Positions 18,990 to 30,900 of a stretch of DNA of 64,000 bases are shown piece by piece. Both the position numbers and the translations under genes were made by a program. A model generated the notes under the pieces. It saw only the letters and a list, made by a program, of their open reading frames with translations. It searched no databases and was not told the origin of the DNA. Each line of letters starts with the position of its first letter. The first letter of the stretch is position 1. Source of the stretch: Trachythela sp. YZ-2020 (lineage: Eukaryota; Cnidaria; Anthozoa; Malacalcyonacea; Clavulariidae); assembly GCA_016169945.1 (NCBI GenBank), contig JADLSH010000369.1:8457001-8521000 (forward strand), given 5' to 3'.

Positions 18990-20335
18990 GCCTGTTGCAG
19001 GCAAATTTTGAAAATTGCTGATGTGACAGAATTTTGCAGCAGATAAGCAGTAAAATCTCCATTGCAGCAGATAAACAGTAAAAAGAACCAAATTGGCAAA
19101 AATTAAACATTGTATTGTTGTGTGACATTAGTTTAAGTTAAATCAGAGTAAAATGCAATTGCATGTCATGGACTTTACATGGCAAAAAAGTTAGATGTCA
19201 ATGTTAAGTGGTCATCGGTATTGTGTCAGGGTGAACGGTGGAGTCATGTGGAGCTAGCGGTCCTGCTCCTCCTGCCCAGCAGGACTAAAAATTTCCACAA
19301 AATAAGGAAATGATGTTTTAAAATCCAACTAAAACATTTCTTTGTTTATCTGAAGCATTAAAAATGCATCATTGTCATTTTTCTGGATTTTTTAATTTTT
19401 TTTAATTTTCCGCTTTCTATTACATTTACACAATTTCATAGCCTGCCGTGTCGGTTACCTAGCAACTGCAACTCTACAAGAGCTCATTTCCGGGCAATAT
19501 ATTGATTCACACGCGACTCATGTTTCACTCCTGCTATTTTCAGAAGGCAGGGGTTGCTATAATATTTAATACAAGAAATTCTGGTTTCTGATTGGATAAT
19601 TAGCCCTGCGCATGCTCATAACGGCTGTTTACAAAAAGTCGAACTCCTGCTATCTTGAGAAGGCAGGAGTTGTATTGTATTTCTAGCGAGCTTTCTGTGT
19701 GACTAGACACACGTTGTGTAACGTGAGTAATTATCATATTTGATATTGTCTTTGAGTGTTTATGCACATATGGAGCCGGTGTGTAGGTGGATTCCTGTTC
19801 ATACTGCATTGAATTTTTATTCATGTATGATCAGTCCTTAGTGTGCTCTTGCATTTAGAAAACATGTAATATTCAGATATATCCTAGGCCCTAGGGGAAA
19901 TATCCACATAGATGTGGATATAGATGTGGTGACCCTCAACAAATACATCTGAAAATTAACTCCCTATTCAATATGTGTGATTGTGTATTTGTGTGAACGA
20001 AGTGATCAGCTTCATTCATTTTTGCTAACTGCCATTCTGACTTATTTTTAGGCCGCGATGAGTGCTGTATTAGTGTAAGAGTGCCAGGCTTTTTAGCCAT
20101 TTGTGTCTTGAATACCAAAACGGGTTATATTAAAAAAATGCCCATTGTAATTGCTGCTATTTTTGCCTAAAAATTCTGGACTCCAAAAAAGGCATTATAT
20201 GGCATTTCAGGAAAAACCTCTCCTTTAGTTTTCCTAAGGAGCGAGTTGTGAGTCAGTGAGACTGAAAATTGTTATGATTGTGTCACTTTTTATGAGGTTA
20301 ATTTTTGGTTGAAATTGCCCTCAGAATGCTGCAAA
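18990..20335. other. No gene; minor repeats
   Basis: Small doubled words (GCAGCAGATAA at about 19035 and 19065; CTCCTGCTAT...AGAAGGCAGG at about 19528 and 19645). No supportable coding or RNA gene. Confidence 0.4.
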
Positions 20336-20339
20336 TAGC

Positions 20340-20600
20340 ATTTCCGAGCTTAAAAAATCAAAATGTTTCTGGGGGAGCATGCACCCCAGACCCCCCAAAA
20401 ACACTCACACCTTCGGCGCTTGGCCACGCTAACACCTTTGGCACAAGTGTCGTTCTTTAGCAGGACCGTTCATTTCAAGTTAGCTACGCCACTGCTTCCA
20501 CTATGGGGCAACTCAACGATTTGTATTAGTCCAAATGTTCACATAACCACCCCTCCTCTGGCTACATCACTATTATTATCAGTTTATTACTGAAATATTA
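20340..20600. mobile_element. DNA-transposon terminus fragment
   Basis: GGGGGAGCATGCACCCCAGA followed by CCCCCC and by GGCCACGCTAACACC and GCTACGCCACTG resembles the terminus at about 5780-5895. Family not assigned. Confidence 0.45.
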
Positions 20601-21497
20601 AACATTTCAAATAAACTAGGTTTGACAATAACTGTGACATTGACACAATCTTTGGCATCACGTTGTATTATAAAACAAGTAACCAGCAACAACCAGGGCC
20701 CCAGGCCTCGCAATTCAAGTCTGTAATTGGCAAATGCCAACCTTATTGCTAACCTATCTTAATGTCATGTCATCATGTCAATTTTGCCGACATGCAATGG
20801 GGAGCGGACAAAATTCCTACCAAATTTTGGCAAGAAACTCCCATTTCATGTTCTTCAGACCTTTTACTATATAGCTGCTGCTTAAGTAAAATGTCTGCCT
20901 GCAAGCAATGCAGGATGAAATGATGCAGTCAGGAGCCACCATCTATATCTATCAAATTGCTCAAATTGAACATTAATATGGCTATGCTCATACCACATTT
21001 AAATGACTCATACTTAATAAATTCTTGAAGTATACCTCACTTACTTTATATGGAGAAGAAACGTCTGCAGTATATTCAAATTGCTGAAAAATAAAATGCA
21101 ATTAAAGTTTATTGCCTGTGTCTGTTTATTAAAGTTTTATACAATTAACATCACGAGCAGAGCATCACGAGAATGCCTATTGCAGAGTTGGTCACGAGAT
21201 ATTCCAGTAATTACTATTCCGTTTCCTGTCACTTCCGTTTTGACATAAGGCTGACCTGTATATCATTAACTGGAGCACGGGTTCTTCCAATGGAGGATGG
21301 CCAAAAACAACGAATGCCAAGGGGAGGAAAGAGGAATTTTTATTAACTTCACATTTGGGTCGAACAGGCCACTTGCTTTATTCGGGTAGTTAAGTTTACT
21401 TAGCTTTATGGTTACACTGTCTGCAGTGATGTGCGGTAGCAACCTGTTTCCCAGGGTTTCACCTCCGCCACGCCCCCCCAACAGCTGCTCCGCCGAA
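20601..21497. other. No gene seen
   Basis: No splice-bounded coding or repeat structure recognised. Confidence 0.4.
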
Positions 21498-22779
21498 ACC
21501 CTGTTACTGTCTGGTCATGTGACATCCCAGATTTTGGGATGTAGATTAATTTGTCGTTAGGGTGGGTACGTTGGGCAGAGTTTATATGAGTAGTGCATAT
21601 TAATTAATTTGTACGATTTACTGTTCTTTACTCATATTGTTTTCGATTCTTTTTCATTTATTATTGACCCAAAGTCAGTTTGTATGCAAAATTCAGTTTG
21701 TAAAAATAATTCAAGCGTTGTGTGAAATTTTTACAGCCATATAATATTTATAGTTCACGAAATTGATACACTCGTTGTCGCGTTTGTTCGATCTAAAAAT
21801 ATGTGATCGTATTGTATTAAATATTCAAAAACTCATTAATAATTCATGAAGAAAACACAAAAGAAATTAATGTTTAATCAGTGTCTTTATATGTGATAAA
21901 GACCCGCTCGTTTTTCTCGTCGAAATTTTTCGGCTTTCAAGACAACAATTTTAAAAATTCGTTTTTATATGAGCTAATAAGATGGGTCGTTTTTGAAGCC
22001 ATTTAAAACACTCGCAGTTCGTGCTTTATCAGATACAAAACACTCGGCTTCGCCTCGCGTTTTATATTCTGATAAAGCACTCCTGCTCGTGTTTTAAATA
22101 GTACTTAAATATATTGAAACTGTGTATAAATCAGTGGTATATAAATTTAAGCGTTCTCCTTACACCGGAATCGAACAATTAGTTGGTAAACAGCTACAGC
22201 AAGACGATTCCGAGCCGTATGACCGCATTATCGATCTTTATGTGTAGTCTGTAGACGATATAATATGCGAGAAAGCTTATTGTATTAATAATAATTCCAA
22301 GGATATAAAACTAAATGGTTATATATTAGACTAAAAGTCTAAAACACCGTCGTTCGATGCAGCGTCCTTTAGACGGATCTTTTATTTGATAGTGGTCGGT
22401 TTACAATGTCAATGCTGTTTGTAGCAGATATTAATATGAGGGTTTGAAGGATTTAATTTGAAACTTGTAATTGTATTGTTTACAAATCTTAATAGGCTCT
22501 GCTAGTAGTCCGACATCTCCGTTCGGTTAAAAGCTAGCAGCATTCGACTTTGCGCAAAAATATATTTAGAACTCTAATTTTATTCGGTTAACAAATAATC
22601 TAAGTCAGACTTATCAGGAAAATCGTCAGTAAATTGAATTTTAGTATTAGACGAACAGTTTCATTACCATATATGGGATAATTGTTTGGTTTATCAACGC
22701 GATGTCAACAGACTGGATCGCCTACCCCTACTGAGTATAGCAGACGACTTTGACTCACGTGACCAGACAGTACCAGGGT
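21498..22779. mobile_element. Non-autonomous inverted-repeat element, about 1.28 kb
   Basis: ACCCTGTTACTGTCTGGTCA at the left end faces TGACCAGACAGTACCAGGGT at the right end, with the following GTGAC also matching. Inside is a palindromic block (about 21990-22100) around GATAAAGCAC and TCGTGTTTTAAAT, a dispersed repeat also seen at 56845-57170. Its right two-thirds was later copied in the duplication starting at 22151. No transposase. Confidence 0.55.
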
Positions 22780-23623
22780 CTCTCCGCAGCAGTTTTTGTT
22801 GGAAAACAGTTATCAGGGTGTATATAAAAACGAGACCTTTAGAAATCAAGCCATTGTTGGAATTTGAAAGCCTTAGCAGGGTGTCTCAAAAAAACTGCAA
22901 CCCTATAATTTTCATAACAGGCACTGCTAATTAGCATTTCAATGCCTGTGCAACTTACAGTATTATGCTCCTGGGATTTGAAAATACGTTCTAATTAATT
23001 GTCCACGTTATAGAAATTAGAATAACGACACAAAGTGAGTTAAAATGCAAATTAGTAATTATCAGTTCGACTATACGAATGGCTCAACTAACCACAGAAC
23101 AAAGAGTGTTTATTGTGTTAAATTACAAGCAAACTGAAAGTCCGACCGCAGTGATAAACCGTTTCCGAGAAAGGTATTCAGGAACGAGCCTCAACCTTAA
23201 CAAAGGCAATTCTGCAAAGGCAATTCCGCGCGATCTGCAGGGACGTCGCTACTGGGGGGGTGTGGGGGGTGTTACACCCCCCCAATAATTTTAAGCGGGA
23301 AAAGTTGGTCAAACTGGAAAAATTTTGGTCAAAATAATTGGTCACTTATAAGCTGAAAGTGCGAAAGTATATAGTCAAAAACCAAAATACTTATTGACCA
23401 ACAGGGAGCGAATTAGCAGCGAATTGACATCCGGTTTAACAATCAACATTTTCTGTATTGTTTTGCGCATAAACACGAAAATATCTAGCTAAACCAGTAA
23501 ACCTCACCTTGATTATTCTTGATCCACTATATCCTTGCAAGATGAAGTGCTTATCAGTCAATATAAGCTAAGTTGCTTTTCTAAGCTGAGTTCAAATAAT
23601 TTGTAACAACTGTGCAGTAATTT
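22151..23623. repeat. 1.47-kb direct duplication, copy 1
   Basis: Starts GCGTTCTCCTTACACCGG and is repeated almost base for base at 23865-25336. The only difference I saw is one base (CAGTACCAGGG here, CAGTACAGGG in copy 2, near 22771/24484). The near identity means a recent event. The copies are separated by 241 bp holding a MITE piece. Confidence 0.95.
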
Positions 23624-23624
23624 A

Positions 23625-23840
23625 TGCACTAGTCAATCGAAGTCCCGGCCCCCCCACCCCCGGGGATATACCGGGTTTTAACGGGACTTTGCGGGGGAAA
23701 TACAGGCTTTTAACAAACGTCGCTTGTTTGCTACCCGGGGTTTTAACACTGACTTAAATAGCCGGGGCATCAGCCGGGGATTTAACGCCATTGTTTAATT
23801 GGGGATTTAACGCCATTGTTTCTTGTTCATTGTTTAAATT
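23625..23840. mobile_element. TGCACTAGTCAAT MITE, truncated copy 2
   Basis: Begins TGCACTAGTCAATCGAAG after TTA and continues with CGGGACTTTGCG-like and TTTTAACAAACG blocks shared with the copy at 34192. The right terminus is absent. It lies exactly between the two 1.47-kb repeats, at a site where copy 2 reads on uninterrupted. Confidence 0.8.
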
Positions 23841-23864
23841 TTATAGTTGCGACTGACTTGTACT

Positions 23865-25336
23865 GCGTTCTCCTTACACCGGAATCGAACAATTAGTTGG
23901 TAAACAGCTACAGCAAGACGATTCCGAGCCGTATGACCGCATTATCGATCTTTATGTGTAGTCTGTAGACGATATAATATGCGAGAAAGCTTATTGTATT
24001 AATAATAATTCCAAGGATATAAAACTAAATGGTTATATATTAGACTAAAAGTCTAAAACACCGTCGTTCGATGCAGCGTCCTTTAGACGGATCTTTTATT
24101 TGATAGTGGTCGGTTTACAATGTCAATGCTGTTTGTAGCAGATATTAATATGAGGGTTTGAAGGATTTAATTTGAAACTTGTAATTGTATTGTTTACAAA
24201 TCTTAATAGGCTCTGCTAGTAGTCCGACATCTCCGTTCGGTTAAAAGCTAGCAGCATTCGACTTTGCGCAAAAATATATTTAGAACTCTAATTTTATTCG
24301 GTTAACAAATAATCTAAGTCAGACTTATCAGGAAAATCGTCAGTAAATTGAATTTTAGTATTAGACGAACAGTTTCATTACCATATATGGGATAATTGTT
24401 TGGTTTATCAACGCGATGTCAACAGACTGGATCGCCTACCCCTACTGAGTATAGCAGACGACTTTGACTCACGTGACCAGACAGTACAGGGTCTCTCCGC
24501 AGCAGTTTTTGTTGGAAAACAGTTATCAGGGTGTATATAAAAACGAGACCTTTAGAAATCAAGCCATTGTTGGAATTTGAAAGCCTTAGCAGGGTGTCTC
24601 AAAAAAACTGCAACCCTATAATTTTCATAACAGGCACTGCTAATTAGCATTTCAATGCCTGTGCAACTTACAGTATTATGCTCCTGGGATTTGAAAATAC
24701 GTTCTAATTAATTGTCCACGTTATAGAAATTAGAATAACGACACAAAGTGAGTTAAAATGCAAATTAGTAATTATCAGTTCGACTATACGAATGGCTCAA
24801 CTAACCACAGAACAAAGAGTGTTTATTGTGTTAAATTACAAGCAAACTGAAAGTCCGACCGCAGTGATAAACCGTTTCCGAGAAAGGTATTCAGGAACGA
24901 GCCTCAACCTTAACAAAGGCAATTCTGCAAAGGCAATTCCGCGCGATCTGCAGGGACGTCGCTACTGGGGGGGTGTGGGGGGTGTTACACCCCCCCAATA
25001 ATTTTAAGCGGGAAAAGTTGGTCAAACTGGAAAAATTTTGGTCAAAATAATTGGTCACTTATAAGCTGAAAGTGCGAAAGTATATAGTCAAAAACCAAAA
25101 TACTTATTGACCAACAGGGAGCGAATTAGCAGCGAATTGACATCCGGTTTAACAATCAACATTTTCTGTATTGTTTTGCGCATAAACACGAAAATATCTA
25201 GCTAAACCAGTAAACCTCACCTTGATTATTCTTGATCCACTATATCCTTGCAAGATGAAGTGCTTATCAGTCAATATAAGCTAAGTTGCTTTTCTAAGCT
25301 GAGTTCAAATAATTTGTAACAACTGTGCAGTAATTT
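23865..25336. repeat. 1.47-kb direct duplication, copy 2
   Basis: Same content as 22151-23623, including a mariner-like 5' end and the short frame starting MAQLTTEQRVF. See that entry for the single difference. Confidence 0.95.
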
Positions 25337-25867
25337 TATAGTTTGGAGTAAAGATGTTAAAGTCACTTGAAATATTATTTTCTTAAAAATGCTGTTTACA
25401 ATTTTACGGGAACTTAAATTACCTAGCACCCTGCATGTTTCACCATGTAAACAGCTGAAACGGAATTTGAAACAGTTCAAAATTCGTCCGGTACACGGGT
25501 ACAGTCTAACCCGTTCGCAAGATACCGGGAGAGTTTGAAAACGGTTCGCAACTCTGCCGGTATCATCTGAACGTATTAAACCGCGTGATGATTTTCTGCC
25601 GGCAGTGGGCAGAGTTTTGTACCGGGTTCGTAGAAAACATCGCGCCACTCGCTTAACCGTGATGAAACTCTCACAGTTTAATGTTCACACATTAACTAAA
25701 CGGTATAATTTCTTTACAGAACGTACGAATTTCTACATCCCCAAGCATGAAATTCCTTTCTATAGCTGTATATTGTGTTTACGCACCCTTGTCATCAATT
25801 ATAGTGCTGAATCATGCAAATTCTAAAAAATATCTGATTTCAAACTGCAGTTTTTTTATACACCCTG
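24590..25867 (+). mobile_element. Degenerate mariner/Tc1-like element
   Basis: Left terminus CAGGGTGTCTCAAAAAAACT, right terminus the inverted CAGTTTTTTTATACACCCTG followed by TA. The frame at 24792 starts MAQLTTEQRVFIVLNYKQTE and continues RFRERYSG, an N-terminal helix-turn-helix start of the kind seen in mariner-type transposases. It is then cut by an unrelated insert (GGGACGTCGCTACTGGGGGG, about 24953). The same 5' end and frame exist in the duplicate at 22877/23079. The catalytic part is absent. Confidence 0.6.
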
Positions 25868-26175
25868 TATGCTGAACCCACGGGTGCTTAAAACAATTCT
25901 TTTATGCATACCGAAGTTATTTATGAGCTTTTTGGTTTCGTCCAACATATGAATTATGTGCTGTACTTTGAGTCTGGGTTTAATGTAAAACAGTACAAAC
26001 TCGTTGCTCTGTGGTCAGTTGAACCATTTTTATTCGAACTGATGATATGACTAATTAGTAATTTGACAATTTTTTATGCAGTTATGCTCCTTCATACGAT
26101 TAGAAGCTATTTTAAATTACCAGGAGCATAAAATCTTGTGCCTAACAACAATAGGTTAATTTCTAAAGGTCTCCT

Positions 26176-26506
26176 TTAGAAATCACTCTTGTGCGTTATT
26201 ATACATTTGGGAATTTAATTGAATTGCACATGAACGGCGGTAGTATTTACAATTAACCTCCCTTCGTCCAAATAATTTAACGCGACGATCGAAGCAAGCA
26301 AAACGATTTCACAAACAAATGGTTTTACGACAAATACTCGTTGCTCTGTAGTCAGTTGAACCATTCTTACTCGAACTGACGGTAAGACGAATATGTAATT
26401 TGACATTTTTGTGTTGCTGTTAGTTTTAAATGCTATTTTAAATTCCCAGAGGTATAACAACGCACGTTTAACAACAAAATAGTGATTCCTATAAGGGGGA
26501 CACCCT
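26176..26506. mobile_element. Mariner-type MITE, decayed left end
   Basis: Closely related to the MITE at 63285-63617: shares TTTAGAAATCACTCTTGTG, GAACGGCGG, and the right end GGGGGACACCCTG. The left terminal CAGGGTGTCC is missing here. The minus strand still holds MVQLTTEQRVF, the transposase start seen at 24792. Confidence 0.7.
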
Positions 26507-26509
26507 GTA

Positions 26510-27915
26510 GAATACCGATTTCATTAGAGCACACGAACGACAAGATAGATACAGACTATTTCACATCGTCGAACATGACTTGCTCACGACAATTATGACC
26601 AAATGGAAACCAGGCTTAACCCTAAATATATTGAGGAATAGGTTTCCGTGTAAATAGCGAATTTTAGTTAACATGGTGACTTTAAAATACCATACATCAG
26701 ATTGCAGAAATTATAGATTGTGCCACATGAACTGCTACGATATCTTGTATCTTTCCTATGTACGCATAGGTCGATCTTCATCACTTCCTTTCTTCAGTTC
26801 CTCTAATATCCCAATTCTTTTCCTTGTCTTGTTATTTTTCCATATATTCTTCCTTCCGTTGCTGACTTTTTATGATTTTACAATTCTCTTTTTGGTAACA
26901 TGAAAATATGAACCACAAATATAATCGTAAATGAGCTCCTTAATACCGTAAATCCTCTATTTAGTAAATCCCCCACTTAGATAATTCCTCTTTTTGGATA
27001 ATAACATTTATCCCCTTCCGCCCCCAGCTCACGTTTACATGTAATTGCTAGATTTATTAATTGGCCATGGAATTCCACGCTATTTTACTGCGTTTCTTAC
27101 TTACAGCATCTCCGCTTAGTAAATCAATAAGCCCCTCTCCCTATATTAAGTAATCCCCGTCCATGTGCCTGAAATACATAAGCCCCCGGGGGGTACGTTA
27201 AGTTATCTACAATCCATAAAGATAGTGTAAATTCTACAAGCAGAAATTAAGATCTTTCCAACCAAGTAAAAACTATTTAAATTCACTGAACAAACAAATG
27301 GTATGAGGTAAGATATTATGCAAACGACACAAGTGTATAATATTCATGTACTTTCAATCACAAAGTATTAACAAAGTATTGGTAAAGAGCTATTCGATAA
27401 AGGTAATCTTAATATTAATGTGTCTATTAGGCTTATTTTAGGCTTATTTTCAACCTAAAAAGTATATGACCAGTACTAATAGCCTGCAAGTCTGCGACAT
27501 CATCTTAACTTGAACATTCCTTTGAATATCATCTCAGAGAGTGTATCACATTATAATGAAAACAGTAATAAATTATTTTACCGAATATAGCGCTAATATC
27601 GTACGATTTATATGCAAAGTCTTCCATGCATGCCAAACTGTTAATTCATCAATGGAGTACTGGATGCACCAATGCACTAGTCGTTTTCATATAATTTGTT
27701 TTTAAAAGTCACCCATTAGGTTATATCAAAGGTATTTCTGTTACAGTCAGTCATGCATCGTTTATTAAAGAGAGAGGCATTGAGAGGGCATTCTGTCAAA
27801 ATAAGAGACAAAATATAGAATTAGTTCTTAAACAAAATTCTAAACTGCAATACAGAAGATCCGGCCTATAAAGGGGAAAATTGATTTTGCAGAAAGGTAT
27901 TAAAACATGTGGTAC
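26510..27915. other. No gene; possible palindromic repeat relic
   Basis: Around 26950-27190 the words ATTTAGTAAATCCCCC and CTTAGTAAATCAATAAGCCCC with CCCCGGGGGG suggest a decayed inverted repeat. The missing final exon(s) of MRH locus B are expected on the minus strand here or further left, but none was recognised. Confidence 0.4.
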
Positions 27916-27919
27916 AAAC

Positions 27920-30900
27920 CTGGATATGAACTCGTGGGACAGTTCCATAATCTTCATTTTCCTCTTCTTCAAAAAGTAAACCCCTCTTTCGTGTTACAAC
28001 CATCTTGTAAGCAACATAAGAACCGATAACAAGAACAATAACAACTCTAAAGCAAATTGTAAAATAGAGAGAAGTCAAAGTCTTGTGACCCCTGAGAGGG
28101 AAAATAAGATGTGGTTTATATACAGATAGCAGACCATTTTGTCTAAATAACTGATTAACTGACAATTGATATATATTTGACTGACAACTGACCAAAGATT
28201 TTAAACAATAGCTGGCAAACGATAGAAAATGCAATTTAGAACTAACATCTTACAAAAGATTTTAATGAAAGCTTGAATTTTAACTCAGTCAATTGACGAT
28301 TCGGACCCGAGAATATTGCATTCAGAACACTCCTGCTGTAGGTACGATAATTCTTCCTAATTCTGAGAAAAAGGGACATTTACCAACTCTTACCCTCCAA
28401 CAGCAATAAGAACAATATAAACAGTCTTCAGTCCACCACCATTGTTTGTGACGTCATTACTAGATGTAGGATTAGGAACCACCACAGGACGTAAACACGC
28501 TGCATTAGTTGTAATCGTAGTTGTCTAAAATATTTATGCTTAAATCTTCTATTCTTTGTATATATTCTGAAGTCATAACTACTCCATTATACATCGTATA
28601 CAAGTATGTTGTTTGTTTGTTTGTTTGTTTGTTTGTTTGTTTGTTTGTTTGTTAGTTTGTTAGTTTGTCTGTCTATCTGTAACATAGTTACTATATAGAA
28701 TAACTTACAAACTCGGTAGCGTTGAATATTGACTGTTTCACCATATCGTAATTTGCGTTGGTAACCGTTCCATTTTCGTCACATTTCAAAGTAATAGTAA
28801 TCGATCTAAAACAAGTGACCGTAGATTATCTTCAGTGTTTTGCCTCTCGAGAGAAAACCTTTTGAAAAAGTAACTATATTGTAAAATCAAATCAATACTA
28901 TTTATATGTCTAATAGGTGTTACTTCCTCTCTTCATTTACTTTGAATTTTGTAAGATAAGCACCTATGTTATACAAGACAGTACTTGCTGCAACTGGTGA
29001 TCTCTGCCCATGGCAACACCGAATGCATAGCTATGTTATGTTATGTAAAGGCAATTCACATTGGTAATTGTTATCACCAAGAAAATGATTTTCATCTTGA
29101 CACAGAAATCAATTGAAGGAGACACGAGAAGCATAAACTTGCTTATATTTCGAACAAATTGGAATGCATGAAGATTACTGGAAGTCTGGAATATTACTGG
29201 AAGATTACCCCGATACGCAGTCATACTGACTGACAATACAGCGGGAAAAGCGGAAAAGATTTTCCTAAAACCAAATCTTCGGGGAGAGATTTAAGAAGGA
29301 TAAGAAAATCATCGGCCTTATAATCTGATGCCACTGCTAAAACAACTGGATTATCAAATAAGAAAATTCAAATGGAGGGGGGGGGGGGGGGGTGGTTAGC
29401 ATGGTCGCCAAATTCAAATGCTCAAGGAGAGACGTGTTTTAATGCACATGTCCATATTCTGAATAAAAATAATTCAAACCTTGTTAACTCGCGAGGGAAT
29501 AATTGTATCGACTTGAAATTTGTTTTAAATACTTGTTATAATGACGTACAAAACATGTTAAACAGTCAGCTTTATAGGTTGAACGTTAAAGATTTTGGCA
29601 TGTACTAAAACCCGAAACGGCAAAACGAAACGAGCGAAAGAACCAAAACGACCGGAACGAAACGACCAAAACGAAACGAAAATAATTTTTAAAAAATAAC
29701 AAAAATCTCAAATTTACGGAGAAAATGATCCTGAAAGAGGAAATTTAACACATGAAAAGAGAATTGTAGACTATGTGTGTCGTTTTCATCATCGTTCAAT
29801 ACCCAATGGGAACGGACAACAATATAAATAAAACGCTGCCGAAAACAGTCAGTTTAACTTGAATGTGGAAGAAATGGAATCATTGAATTTGGCGCCTAAA
29901 CTGGCCATCATGGAAGCACTGGTTTTGCTGATTTTGATCCAGTGAACTCCATAAACCATTACTATCATAAATTGAGTTCACTGTTTTGATCACAGTGATT
30001 TTGACCAGTGATTTTGACGCCATCTCAATACGGAGACCGAATTGCTCGAGGAAATGGTACCGCATATTTCAAGGAATTAAATCTTATCTATTCATGTAAA
30101 TAACCTATTGTTTTACAGTATGCATAAAGAGCGCAATGAGGTATAGAAAGCCACTAGGCCTAGACACAAGATGCTCGAAATTTCCTTAAAAGTTGCCCTA
30201 AATGTTGTAAAAAGTTGTCTAAAAGTTGCCATTTTTTTATAAAAGTTGCCCGAAAGTTGCCAATTTTCTCAAAAGTTGCCCAAAAGTTGCCCAAAAGTTG
30301 CTCATAGTTGCCCTTTTTTGCTCATTACATAGGTACCTGTGCGGACTAAAAATCATGCGAAATTACTTTTATTTTTGATTAATTTAATTTCCTTATAGGT
30401 ACAAGAGATTTCTTTAGATCAACAAAACTAGACTATCAACAAAACTTTTTTCTTTTAACAAAACTAGATCATCAAAAAAATCTGACTAGATTTCTGTCCT
30501 AATAGGAAGTTGTGTTGTTAACACGGAATAATAATGTTTCCATTGTATAGAAGAAGATTTCTTTGGTTGCCATTGTAGCACAGCATCACTGACACCTCAA
30601 CAGTTTCTTCTAGTGCATTTTCCTGCTGGTCTGTGAAAAAGTTTTTCATTACGCTAAAAACTCGTTCAGCGGAAGCAGAACTTGGCTGTACAAGAAGGAT
30701 TTTCTTCACAACTGATGACCAGTTAGGCAAGATAGCTTCATGCCTTGCCCACCATTGGACCTTCTCTTCTTCAGTTTCAATTTGAGTTCCATCAACATTT
30801 GCTACATAACGAGGAAGCTCATTGGTAAGTCCATTAATGACTATATCATTGTCCAGGAAGCCAAAGTTCCTCAGCTCTTGCAAATAATCTGCTGTGGGAC

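Noticed and set aside
22151..25336. LTR retrotransposon with two 1.47-kb LTRs
   Set aside because: Only 241 bp separate the repeats, there is no TG...CA end, no primer-binding site, and the repeats begin inside another element; a duplication is simpler.
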